From the NCBI GenBank assembly GCA_023250515.1, contig JAHFAO010000013.1, positions 1 to 32,438 of the forward strand: a stretch of 32,438 nucleotides of DNA, read 5' to 3'. The position numbers and the translations under genes are program-made. Shown piece after piece: positions 1-8,484 of the stretch. How positions within the stretch are numbered: position 1 is the stretch's first letter; the number at the start of each line of letters is the position of its first letter. The stretch comes from Deltaproteobacteria bacterium. Lineage in GTDB: Bacteria; Desulfobacterota; Binatia; UBA9968. The notes under the pieces were generated by a model that was not told the origin of the DNA, made no database searches, and worked only from the letters and a program-made list of their open reading frames with translations.

Positions 1-486
1 ATGAAAAAGTTTTTAGTAGCAGGGATAATGGCACTTGTTTTAGCCGCTTTTAGTACTGATCTGTTTGCCGCACAGGGAACATCGAGCTTGGGCGTTAGCG
101 CTAGTGTCACCAATACATGCACTATTAGCACTGCAGCTATAGCGTTCGGAGCCTACGATCCACTGTCGGCTTCGCCCAACGATAATACTGGTGGCGTAAC
201 GATCACCTGCACTAGCGGCGCGGTCGTGACCATTGAGCTGGGCGACGGCGCGAACTACCTGGCTCCAAACCGCAGGATGGTATCCGGACTTAACTTTTTG
301 AACTACGAGATCTACCAGGACACCGGCCGCACCACGAGGTGGGGTAGCGTAGCAGCAGCGCAGAACAAAAGCGCAACAGGTACAGGCGCAGCCGATACCC
401 ATACTGCGTATGGACGAATTCCGGCGTTGCAGAACCTGCCTGCAGGAAGCTTTACAGACACCATTGTAGCAGCCGTCAATTTCTAG
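1..486 (+). CDS. SCPU (spore coat protein U) domain fimbrial major pilin-like protein, secreted
   Basis: N-terminal signal peptide (MKKFLVAGIMALVLAAFSTDLFAA), 'CTISTAAIAFGAYDP...' SCPU motif, 'YGRIPALQNLPAGSFTDTIVAAVNF' C-terminal strand. Starts exactly at the window edge. Confidence 0.88.
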   Translation: MKKFLVAGIMALVLAAFSTDLFAAQGTSSLGVSASVTNTCTISTAAIAFGAYDPLSASPNDNTGGVTITCTSGAVVTIELGDGANYLAPNRRMVSGLNFLNYEIYQDTGRTTRWGSVAAAQNKSATGTGAADTHTAYGRIPALQNLPAGSFTDTIVAAVNF

Positions 487-506
487 GCCTCTCTGACCCT
501 CCCCTC

Positions 507-555
507 TCGTCCAAGAGCCCGCTTGGCTTTCCGCTAGGCTGAGGCTCTTGGACGA
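507..555 (+). other. Strong intergenic hairpin between pilin 1 and chaperone 1 (13-bp perfect stem, no U-tract)
   Basis: TCGTCCAAGAGCC (507-519) is perfectly complementary to GGCTCTTGGACGA (543-555); 23-nt loop. Confidence 0.85.
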
Positions 556-618
556 CCGACCTTACAACCAACACATAAATATTTGAGACCGATAACGCTA
601 ACATAATTCGTCTTGCCG

Positions 619-642
619 TGGTCAAATTTGTCCATTCTTGTC
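619..642 (+). promoter_or_regulatory. Candidate upstream activator site for chaperone 1 promoter
   Basis: Near-palindrome TGGTCAAATTTGTCCA (619-634) plus TGTC-N6-TGTC (629-642). The ATTTGTCCATT..TGTCA core recurs upstream of the second chaperone gene. Confidence 0.5.
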
Positions 643-719
643 ATGAGATTACCAGCCCACAGGCTCTATATACTTTGAAAATAGTCCTAAAAACAATGAA
701 TTACGTGTTTGGGGTGGGC

Positions 720-735
720 TGGCATAAGCCTTGCT
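720..735 (+). promoter_or_regulatory. Sigma-54 (RpoN) -24/-12 promoter
   Basis: TGGCATAAGCCTTGCT versus consensus TGGCACRNNNNTTGCW (one mismatch); GG and GC correctly spaced. Confidence 0.75.
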
Positions 736-749
736 GAGTAGACAACGCT

Positions 750-1526
750 ATGAAATGCTTGAATCTAAGAGTAGCGAGTCGTGTTTTTTTTATTCTGCTT
801 GGCCTGGCTTTGTCTCGAGTAGAGGAGGGCTGGGCAAGTTCCTTTCATGTGAGCCCCGTCCGGCTCTTTCTTTCCAATAAGGCTTCGAGCGCCCTCCTGA
901 CTATGCGCAATGAGAGCAGTGAGACGTTACGCTTTCAGCTTAGTGCCTTTGCCTGGGATCAGAACCCGCAGGGCGAGATGTTGCTCAATCCTACGGAGGA
1001 CATCGTTTTCTTTCCTGTTATTCTAATCTTGGCCCCTGGAGAGGAACGTAAGGTCCGCGTCGGAAGGATGGCACCTATCTCCTCCACTGAGAAAACTTAC
1101 CGCGTTTTTGTTGAAGGCATGCCTTCCCCCGTGAAGTCCCAGGGGTCGCAAGAGGGGTTCCAAGTGCGTGTTCTTGCAAAGGTGGGAATCCCCGTTTTCG
1201 TCCAGCCCGCCAAACCGGTTACAGAAGGGCACATTCAGGAAATGGCCATACGTGGAGGGCTATTTTCGTTTCAGGTAAAAAATACCGGAAACGTGCACTT
1301 TGTGGCAGCAAAGCTCAGGGTAAAAGGAATGGGGTCCGAAGGAGAGGTCATTTTAGAGCGTGAAATGGAAGGCTGGTACATACTGGCCGGCGGGTCCCGA
1401 GTTTACGAACTGGAGCTTCCCAAAGAGCACTGCGGGAAGATCAAGGTTTTGGCAGTAGAAGTTGAAACAGGGGAAAAAACCCTCAGAGAAAAGTTCCCCC
1501 TAACACAGGGTGCCTGTGGACAGTAA
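750..1526 (+). CDS. Periplasmic fimbrial chaperone (CsuC/PapD-like)
   Basis: Signal peptide, 'SFHVSPVRLFLSNKASSALLTMRNESSETLRFQL', 'EDIVFFPVILILAPGEERKVRVGR', 'EKTYRVFVE' chaperone strands. Confidence 0.88.
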   Translation: MKCLNLRVASRVFFILLGLALSRVEEGWASSFHVSPVRLFLSNKASSALLTMRNESSETLRFQLSAFAWDQNPQGEMLLNPTEDIVFFPVILILAPGEERKVRVGRMAPISSTEKTYRVFVEGMPSPVKSQGSQEGFQVRVLAKVGIPVFVQPAKPVTEGHIQEMAIRGGLFSFQVKNTGNVHFVAAKLRVKGMGSEGEVILEREMEGWYILAGGSRVYELELPKEHCGKIKVLAVEVETGEKTLREKFPLTQGACGQ

Positions 1527-1572
1527 CAACCTATAGGAATTTGTTCTCTTAGTTCTGTTCTTTAACTAATGC

Positions 1573-3897
1573 ATGCGGTATCTGATCTGTCTCAGTGTAC
1601 TTTTCTCCGCTTCATTGCTCTCCTCATCTGTCCTCGCAGCGAAGGCACAGCGCGCCATCTTCCAACTGACGGTGAATCAAGTCGAAAAAGGGGAGGTTTT
1701 CGTTCTCCTCAGGGAGGGGGATGTTTTGGCCCGTGTATCAGACCTGGAAGGAGCTGGGTTGAGGGGCTTCTCAGGAAACCGGGAAACCATTTTTGGAGAG
1801 ACCTATGTTTCACTCCGTTCTCTCGGGCCTGACGTCCAGTACGAGTCAGATGAAAAGGAATTGGCCGTGCGGCTGACAGCCCAACCAGCTCTTCTTGGCA
1901 CCACTTCAGTGGATCTATATTATCCTAGGCCACCAGGTATCATCTATAGCAGCGACACGACTGCATTTCTCAACTATGCTTTCAACTACATCTTCGGTTG
2001 GCAGGCAGCCAATCGTTTTGCCGTTTTTAGCGAGGCGGGGATCAGCATGAAAAACAGCTTGCTATACAGTAGCGTCTCGCGCAACACTGATGGAAGCATT
2101 ATCCGTGGCATGACCAATTTAACTCTGGACAACCGTCAAAGCCTCATACGTTGGATCGCGGGGGATAGCGTCGCCAGCTCCGGTGGTAGCTTAGGGGGCG
2201 GCGCTGTCATAGGTGGACTCAGTGTCTCGCGGGAATTCAGCCTGGATCCCTACTTTTTTCGCTACCCGTCGTTCGGATTAAGTGGCGCTTTGCAGACGCC
2301 TTCCACAGTGGATATTTATGTCAATGGTCTTTTGGTGCGCCGAGAGAAATTAGTTCCGGGGCTTTTCGAGCTCAGGAACCTCCCTGTCCCTAGTGGCAGC
2401 AGTACCAGCCGAATCGTTATTCGCGATGCCTTCGGGCGCGAGCAGGAAATCAATTCTCCTTTCTACTTCACCCCCCGAGTCTTGGCACCAGGGCTTCACG
2501 AGTACAGCTACAATCTGGGGTTCCGCAGGGAAAACATTGCCCTCGCTAGCTGGGATTATGGGCCGCTCGTGTTTCTGGGCCGCCACCGAGTCGGCATAAG
2601 AGATTGGCTGACCGCCGGGCTGCAACTTGAAGCAACATCTGGTCTCGTTAGCGGTGGCCCAGCTATCAGCGCACGCCTTCCTTTTGGGGAGATGGAGTTT
2701 TCCGCGGCGGGAAGCTCCGAGCAGGGCCAGAATGGGGGCGGAGTCTCTCTCTTATATACCTATCTGGGATTGCCGGTAAGCTTCGGCGCTTCGGTCCGTT
2801 TGCTAAGTCCTAGTTACGCCAACCTTAGCCTAAAGGCTACTGACGGCCGACCGAAGCTTGCGGCAGATGCCTTTGTCGGCTTTCAAGTTGGACCTCGTAC
2901 CAGCGTTGGCCTCCGATATAGCTATGCGGGCTACCGTGACAAGGGGCCCGAGAGCCGGCTCAGCATCGTAAGCACCACGCGGCTAACCGACCGGCTGAAC
3001 CTTTACTTAACTGGCAGGCGCTCTCTCCAGGTAGACGGTAACGTGAATGAATTCTTGGTTGGCTTGAATTATTATTTTGGGAACCAGATCAGCGGGAGTC
3101 TCTCCCATAATAAGAGTGGCGCCGAAGCGACCAACTCGGTTGATCTGCAGAAGTCTCTGCCTGTGGGGAGTGGCTTTGGATTCCGCTTTCGCGCTGAGCA
3201 CGCAGAAAAAGAGGACCGGGTGAATGGAGTGCTTCAATATCAAGGTCCTTACGGCCGCTACGAAGTGGACCACCAGCACGTAGATAGAAGGGAAGTCACA
3301 ACCCTAAACGTGGCTGGAGGCCTGGTAGCCATCGGTGGCACCGTCTATCCCTCTAGACCGATTCAGGATAGCTTTGCTGTCATTCGGGTGCCCGGAGTGG
3401 CGGGTGTTCGTGGCTACGCCAGTAATCAGGAACTGGGCGAAACCAACTCCAGGGGAGACCTAATCGTACCTAACCTGCTTTCTTATTACGGGAACTTTCT
3501 ACGGATCGCTGACGAGGACATCCCACTAAACCACAGTATTGAGACGACGGAGAAAACGGTTGCGCCCCCGTTTCGGGGCGGTGCAGTTGTTACCTTCCCC
3601 GTGCGACGCTTTCAGGGCGTCACCGGTTCTATCGTTATGGAAATTTCTGGAGAGGCAAAGGCTCCTGCATACGGCAGGTTGATCGTCACGGTAGGGGAGA
3701 AAAAATCCGAGTCACCCATTGGCAAACTAGGTGAATTTTACTTTGAAAATCTGCCTGTGGGGCGCCATCCTGCCGTGGTAGAATACAAGGCAACGACGTG
3801 CCAATTTACGCTGGAGGTGCCAGCCTCCGATGCGCCGGTCCTCAAACTAGGGACATTACGCTGCACAGTTCCTCAGACGAGTGGGCAAAGTAAGTGA
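1573..3897 (+). CDS. Outer-membrane fimbrial usher (CsuD/FimD-like)
   Basis: 774 aa; 'VDIYVNGLLVRREKLVPGLFELRNLPVPSGSSTSRIVIRDAFGREQEINSPFYFTPRVLAPGLHEYSYNLGF', typical usher plug/barrel, C-terminal carboxypeptidase-like domains. Confidence 0.93.
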   Translation: MRYLICLSVLFSASLLSSSVLAAKAQRAIFQLTVNQVEKGEVFVLLREGDVLARVSDLEGAGLRGFSGNRETIFGETYVSLRSLGPDVQYESDEKELAVRLTAQPALLGTTSVDLYYPRPPGIIYSSDTTAFLNYAFNYIFGWQAANRFAVFSEAGISMKNSLLYSSVSRNTDGSIIRGMTNLTLDNRQSLIRWIAGDSVASSGGSLGGGAVIGGLSVSREFSLDPYFFRYPSFGLSGALQTPSTVDIYVNGLLVRREKLVPGLFELRNLPVPSGSSTSRIVIRDAFGREQEINSPFYFTPRVLAPGLHEYSYNLGFRRENIALASWDYGPLVFLGRHRVGIRDWLTAGLQLEATSGLVSGGPAISARLPFGEMEFSAAGSSEQGQNGGGVSLLYTYLGLPVSFGASVRLLSPSYANLSLKATDGRPKLAADAFVGFQVGPRTSVGLRYSYAGYRDKGPESRLSIVSTTRLTDRLNLYLTGRRSLQVDGNVNEFLVGLNYYFGNQISGSLSHNKSGAEATNSVDLQKSLPVGSGFGFRFRAEHAEKEDRVNGVLQYQGPYGRYEVDHQHVDRREVTTLNVAGGLVAIGGTVYPSRPIQDSFAVIRVPGVAGVRGYASNQELGETNSRGDLIVPNLLSYYGNFLRIADEDIPLNHSIETTEKTVAPPFRGGAVVTFPVRRFQGVTGSIVMEISGEAKAPAYGRLIVTVGEKKSESPIGKLGEFYFENLPVGRHPAVVEYKATTCQFTLEVPASDAPVLKLGTLRCTVPQTSGQSK

Positions 3898-4355
3898 ACA
3901 CAAAGAAGTTTTTATTTACCCTCGGATTGGTCTTTTTCAGTGCTCTGGGAATACCTCTCGCTGCTCTAGCTGCCTGCACTGTAAGTGTTACTCCGTTGAA
4001 CTTCGGAGCCTACGATGTATTTGACGCTGGTCCGCGTGATTCTACTGCTACCGTGACCTATAAGTGCTCCTCTCCGGTTAGTACCGTTACTATTACCTTA
4101 GACAGGGGCAGGGCCCCGACCTTTAACCAACGGCAGATGGTCCAGGGCCCCCACGCGTTGAACTACAATCTTTACCTGGACACGGCGAGGAGCTTGATTT
4201 GGGGGGATGGGACGGGAGGGACACGCGTCTATTCTGCAGCAAACCCGCCTGCCAACCAGAGCGTCACGGTCACGATGTATGGCCGTATTCCGGCAAGGCA
4301 GAAAGTTCGCGCTGGGGTATACTCGAGCACCGTCGCAGTCACCATCAATTTCTGA
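3894..4355 (+). CDS. Second SCPU-domain pilin, overlapping usher stop by 4 bp (GTG start)
   Basis: Signal peptide; 'CTVSVTPLNFGAYDVFDAGPRDSTATVTYKC', 'MYGRIPARQKVRAGVYSSTVAVTINF', paralogous to ORF 1-486. Confidence 0.86.
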   Translation: MNTKKFLFTLGLVFFSALGIPLAALAACTVSVTPLNFGAYDVFDAGPRDSTATVTYKCSSPVSTVTITLDRGRAPTFNQRQMVQGPHALNYNLYLDTARSLIWGDGTGGTRVYSAANPPANQSVTVTMYGRIPARQKVRAGVYSSTVAVTINF

Positions 4356-4438
4356 CTCGGCTGACGGAAAGGCCGTGTAGCCGGAATCTTTGGCATCCCT
4401 GTCTATGGCAAAGAAAGTCCACCCAAGGGTAGATCCTT

Positions 4439-4464
4439 AAATGGCTTAACGAAATGGCTTAACG
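4439..4464 (+). repeat. 13-bp tandem duplication AAATGGCTTAACG x2
   Basis: Read directly: AAATGGCTTAACG|AAATGGCTTAACG, immediately upstream of the second candidate activator site. Confidence 0.95.
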
Positions 4465-4469
4465 CGATT

Positions 4470-4483
4470 TGTCCATTTGTGTC
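4470..4483 (+). promoter_or_regulatory. Candidate upstream activator site for chaperone 2 promoter
   Basis: TGTC-N6-TGTC in the context ATTTGTCCATTTGTGTCA, matching ATTTGTCCATTCTTGTCA upstream of chaperone 1. Confidence 0.5.
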
Positions 4484-4550
4484 AAAGGATTTTAGGTTGT
4501 AGTCGGATGAAATGTCCATAAAAACAGTCACTTAAGTGCTTCAAGGTGAC

Positions 4551-4566
4551 TGGCATAGGCCTTGCT
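4551..4566 (+). promoter_or_regulatory. Sigma-54 (RpoN) -24/-12 promoter
   Basis: TGGCATAGGCCTTGCT versus TGGCACRNNNNTTGCW; nearly identical to the 720-735 promoter. Confidence 0.75.
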
Positions 4567-4593
4567 TGATGTGAGAATAGAAAGAACAAAGGC

Positions 4594-5394
4594 ATGGTAA
4601 GTCGACATTCCCTAGGAACAGCAAGGCGAGCGCTTTTCTTCGTCCTTTTTAACCTGGTTTTCTGCCAAGTAGAGCATAGCTGGGCGGCATCATTTCATAT
4701 AAGCCCCTTCCGGATTTTTCTTTCTGCCAAGACTCCAAACGCGGTGCTCACCTTACGGAACGAGAGCAGTGAGATGTTGCATTTCCAGCTTAGGGTGTTT
4801 GCGTGGGACGAAAGCCCGAAGGGCCAGCCGCTGCTCAGTGCGACTGAAGATATCGTTTTTTTCCCTCTCCAACTGGTACTAGCGCCGGGGGAGGAGCGCA
4901 AGGCGCGGCTCGGCAGGACGGTTCCAGTCGACTCCTCTGAAAAAACTTACCGCCTCTTTGTCGATCAGCTTCCACCGCCCGAGAAAGCTCGCGGGTCACA
5001 GCACGAATCTGGGTTTCAGCACGAGTCTGAGGTGAGGATGATGGCGAGGGTTACTATCCCTATTTTCATCCAGCCGAATAAACAGGTAACAGAAGGACGC
5101 GTCGAGGAAATGGCGATGCGCAAAGGGCTGTTCTCGTTTCAGATCAAGAATACGGGAAATATACATTTCTTGCCGCAGGATATTAGAATTAGTGGCTTTG
5201 GGGTGGCCGGGGAGGCGATTTTTGAACGAAAGTTGAATGGCTGGTACGTTCTAGCAGGCGGTTTACGTGTTTACGAACTGGATCTTTCCAAAGAGGACTG
5301 TTTCAGAATCAAGGCCTTGGCCGTGGAGTTGAAAGCCGCCAACTTGACCGTTAAGGACCGGTTTCACATACCTCCGGGTGCCTGTGGCCAATAA
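4594..5394 (+). CDS. Second periplasmic fimbrial chaperone, paralogous to 750-1526
   Basis: 'ASFHISPFRIFLSAKTPNAVLTLRNESSEMLHFQLRVFAWDESPKGQPLLSATEDIVFFPLQLVLAPGEERKARLGR' aligns closely with the first chaperone. Confidence 0.88.
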   Translation: MVSRHSLGTARRALFFVLFNLVFCQVEHSWAASFHISPFRIFLSAKTPNAVLTLRNESSEMLHFQLRVFAWDESPKGQPLLSATEDIVFFPLQLVLAPGEERKARLGRTVPVDSSEKTYRLFVDQLPPPEKARGSQHESGFQHESEVRMMARVTIPIFIQPNKQVTEGRVEEMAMRKGLFSFQIKNTGNIHFLPQDIRISGFGVAGEAIFERKLNGWYVLAGGLRVYELDLSKEDCFRIKALAVELKAANLTVKDRFHIPPGACGQ

Positions 5395-5547
5395 GATGTC
5401 GAGGATGAGTATGTGTGTCCAAATTTCAGATCGTGCTTTTGTCTCTCTGCCAGGTCCGGCTAGTGGCCATATATGGATTCTTCTCGACAAGTCACCCTTC
5501 CGTGCCGTGGCAGCGCAAAGATGAGCGTGCCATTCCCTGGTTGATCA

Positions 5548-5688
5548 TCAACGGGACTGACAAAGGGAGATATTCCGATTGAACTTCCTTTCAAGTTCAA
5601 GCTAGCGATAAACCTAAGGACTGCGAGGGCGACTGATCTCAAGATCTCCAAAGACATGCTTGTAAGAGCAGATGAGATGATCGAGTAA
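5548..5688 (+). pseudogene. Degraded C-terminal remnant of an ABC_sub_bind/TrpX-type substrate-binding protein
   Basis: Frame read by eye gives ...TGLTKGDIPIELPFKFKLAINLRTARATDLKISKDMLVRADEMIE*. This matches the typical C-terminus of the family (..P.E.P.KFEL.INLKTAKALGL.IP.SLL.RADEVIE). Preceded in frame by a stop; no upstream SBP recognisable. Confidence 0.72.
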
Positions 5689-5699
5689 GTTAGGTAAAG

Positions 5700-7667
5700 A
5701 TGAGCTGGAAGAAAGTGACGGAGCTCTTCTCTTGGTATAAGGGCGGTCTTCGGAGGCGCCTTCTCTGGACGGGTCTTCTCTTTTTAGCAATTGCTCTCCT
5801 CACCAATACGGTTGCCGGGTACCTATATTCTCGCGCGCAGATAAAGAAAGGCGCTGGCAAACTCCAGGCAGAGATCGCCTCTAGGGTTGCCAATGAGATC
5901 GCTGAATTCGTCGACCGAAAGGTGGAGCGGCTGTTCGATCTCTCCGGCCCCGCGAGCCTTTACGAGCTAGGAAGTGGAGCCCAAAGGCACTTGGCTCTCC
6001 TTCTTTTAAGAAATGACAAGGCCTTTACTGAAGTTTCGGTTTTAAGCGAAAAGGGGATCGAGGTCCTGAAGCTTTCTGAAAAAAGGGTTTTTCTTCCTCG
6101 GGATCTTTCTGACCAAAGCCAGTCAGAGAAGTTCAAGAGAGCTATTGCGGGAGTGAGCTACGTGAGCTCTGTCTACACCTCAGATAAGGCCGAGCCCTAT
6201 GTTACCGTGGCCGTCCCCATCAGCATAACTCCTAGGCAAGTTGTAGGAGTCGTAACCGCCGAGCTGAACCTAAAGTCCCTTTGGCAAATCATCGTTGATA
6301 TTGGGTTCGGTCAAGCCGGCTACGCCTATCTGGTAGACAGCCGAGGAAATCTGATTGCCCATCGGGATCTATCCGAGGTTTTAAAGGGCCGCTCCTTATC
6401 TCATCTATCTACAGTCAAAAGGTTTCTTCAAAACCCTTCATCTTTAGACTCCAAACCCGGTGAAGAAGCCCGAGGACTAGATGATCAACTTGTCCTTTCC
6501 ACGTACGGTCCTATCCCTCAGGTGCGCTGGGCTGTTATTTTAGAAGAGCCTTTGGCTGCTGCTTTAGCTGAGCTGAGAAAGATGGAGCGCTACGCATTCG
6601 TATTCCTGGGGCTCGGGCTGTTAGTTGGAGCACTGATAATTGTGTGGGTCAGTAACAGGATCACCAAGCCGATTCTTGAACTCCATAAGGGCGCTGAGAT
6701 TATCGGAGGAGGAAACCTTGACCACAGAGTGAAGGTCCGGACTGGAGATGAGATTGAGCGGTTGGCTGATCGTTTCAACTTGATGGCATGTGAGCTAAAG
6801 AACTGGTATACGACCCTTGAGGAGAGGGTGAGACAACGAACGAAGGAACTTTCAGCTCTCAACCGCGATCTCCAAGAGGCAAATAGAGTTAAGTCAGAAT
6901 TTCTAGCAGCGATGTCCCACGAGCTGCGCACGCCTCTCAACGTGATCATGGGCAATATCGATTTGCTGAAGGATAACTATTTCGGTGAGATCAATGAGAG
7001 ACAGAAGGAGAGCCTAAATAAGGTTTGCCGGTATTCCAAAATGCTTCTCAAGCTAATTAACCAAGTGCTAACGCTTACCAAAGTGGAAGCGAAAAAGATG
7101 ACTCTTGATGTTTCGACGTTTCCCCTGGATGAGATCATCGCCCAGACGCAGACCTATGTGGAGCAGCTTAACCGAGATAACCGTTTACAGGTCCTTTGGG
7201 AGGTGGAGCCAGATCTGCCTCCCTTGACTACAGATGAGATGAAGCTCGAGGAGATCCTGCAAAACTTAATTGGGAACGCCTTCAAGTTTACCCTAGAGGG
7301 TAGGATTGAGGTCCGGGTGCGCGACCTCGAGGGGGGAGGGCGAGTCGAGTTTGCCGTAGCCGATACAGGTATTGGCATGGAAAAAAGTGACCTTGGCAAG
7401 ATCTTTGATCAATTTCACCAGCTCAAGGAAGCGCACACGGGAAATTATGACGGGGTGGGTTTAGGGCTTAGCATTGTGAAGAGATACCTCGATCTCATGC
7501 AGGGGGAAATCCGTGTCGAGAGCCAGACGGGAAAGGGGTCCACGTTTACCTTCACCTTGCCTTATGCCCCTCTCGCAGCATCCGAGCCACCAAACTTCCC
7601 AGCCGCTAGGAAGCTAGAAAGCCAGGAAGAGAAAACGAATGTGAGTCGACCAGTTAGAAGAACTTGA
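5700..7667 (+). CDS. Membrane sensor histidine kinase (periplasmic dCache-like sensor, HAMP, HisKA, HATPase_c)
   Basis: Two TM helices, 'GYAYLVDSRGNLIAHRDLSEV' Cache motif, HAMP, H-box 'SHELRTPLNVIMGNID', N box 'NLIGNAFKFT', G boxes 'DTGIGM', 'GVGLGLSIVKRYLDLMQG'. Confidence 0.94.
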   Translation: MSWKKVTELFSWYKGGLRRRLLWTGLLFLAIALLTNTVAGYLYSRAQIKKGAGKLQAEIASRVANEIAEFVDRKVERLFDLSGPASLYELGSGAQRHLALLLLRNDKAFTEVSVLSEKGIEVLKLSEKRVFLPRDLSDQSQSEKFKRAIAGVSYVSSVYTSDKAEPYVTVAVPISITPRQVVGVVTAELNLKSLWQIIVDIGFGQAGYAYLVDSRGNLIAHRDLSEVLKGRSLSHLSTVKRFLQNPSSLDSKPGEEARGLDDQLVLSTYGPIPQVRWAVILEEPLAAALAELRKMERYAFVFLGLGLLVGALIIVWVSNRITKPILELHKGAEIIGGGNLDHRVKVRTGDEIERLADRFNLMACELKNWYTTLEERVRQRTKELSALNRDLQEANRVKSEFLAAMSHELRTPLNVIMGNIDLLKDNYFGEINERQKESLNKVCRYSKMLLKLINQVLTLTKVEAKKMTLDVSTFPLDEIIAQTQTYVEQLNRDNRLQVLWEVEPDLPPLTTDEMKLEEILQNLIGNAFKFTLEGRIEVRVRDLEGGGRVEFAVADTGIGMEKSDLGKIFDQFHQLKEAHTGNYDGVGLGLSIVKRYLDLMQGEIRVESQTGKGSTFTFTLPYAPLAASEPPNFPAARKLESQEEKTNVSRPVRRT

Positions 7668-7726
7668 CCGGGATGCCAACTTCATGTAATGAAAAACGGA
7701 GGTTAAATAGAGGAGGAATAAAACCA

Positions 7727-8470
7727 ATGCACCATGGCTTTGCTAAGTCGCTTGGCAGGTTAGCCCTGCTCATCACCATAGGGATCGGCATTTTTTTTAA
7801 AACCTGGAGTGCTCCTGTGATCGCCCATGCCGTCGAGGAGGCTGAAGAGTCTGTTGCCGGCGAAGACTTTGAACGGGATCCCTGGGAGCCATTCAACGAG
7901 ACGATGTTCTCGTTCAACCGCCAGGTTGACCGTTTCCTTGTAAAGCCCGTAGCCACGGTTTGGGATGCGGTCCTCCCGGATCCCGTCCAGAGGAGCCTCA
8001 GGAATGCGCTAGATAATCTCGCTGTCGTGCGGCGGCTTGTCAACAACCTTCTCCAGCTTAAACTCGTCGGCGCTGGCCGTGAGGTGGCTCGCTTCACCAT
8101 CAACAGCACGATCGGCATCGCCGGACTCTTCGATGTTGCAAAGGACGGGTTGGGCATCGAGCAGAGTGACGAGGACACCGGCCAGACAATGGGAGTTTAC
8201 GGCATTGGACCCGGCCCTTACCTGATCCTGCCATTTTTACCGCCGATGACGGTCCGGGATGGGATTGGCTACGCCGCAGACGGCGCTATGAACCCGCTTA
8301 ACTACTTTATCCCATTCGCAGCCACGGCGGGCATCCATGGCACAAATGCTGTCAACGAGCGGTCGCTTAATCTCAATAAGTTTGAGCGTGTTGAAGAGTC
8401 CGTTATTGACCTCTACAGCGCTGTTCGAAACGCCTATTTGCAAAGGCGGGCTGCAGCCATCAAGGAGTGA
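7727..8470 (+). CDS. mlaA: MlaA/VacJ family outer-membrane lipid-asymmetry protein
   Basis: '[48 protein letters not shown]', '[29 protein letters not shown]'. ORF extends to 7664, but GAGGAGG RBS at about 7711 favours ATG at 7727. Confidence 0.92.
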   Translation: MHHGFAKSLGRLALLITIGIGIFFKTWSAPVIAHAVEEAEESVAGEDFERDPWEPFNETMFSFNRQVDRFLVKPVATVWDAVLPDPVQRSLRNALDNLAVVRRLVNNLLQLKLVGAGREVARFTINSTIGIAGLFDVAKDGLGIEQSDEDTGQTMGVYGIGPGPYLILPFLPPMTVRDGIGYAADGAMNPLNYFIPFAATAGIHGTNAVNERSLNLNKFERVEESVIDLYSAVRNAYLQRRAAAIKE

Positions 8471-8484
8471 CGAATCGGACTGCG

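Noticed and set aside
40-402. 120-aa Cys-rich minus-strand ORF
   Set aside because: Antisense shadow of the SCPU pilin; cysteines arise from complementary GC-rich Ala/Thr codons.
1569-1832. 87-aa ORF overlapping the usher start
   Set aside because: Different frame from the usher with no signal peptide or domain; the usher at 1573 explains the sequence.
5460-5657. 65-aa minus-strand ORF between chaperone 2 and the histidine kinase
   Set aside because: Overlaps the plus-strand substrate-binding-protein relic in this region; no recognisable domain.
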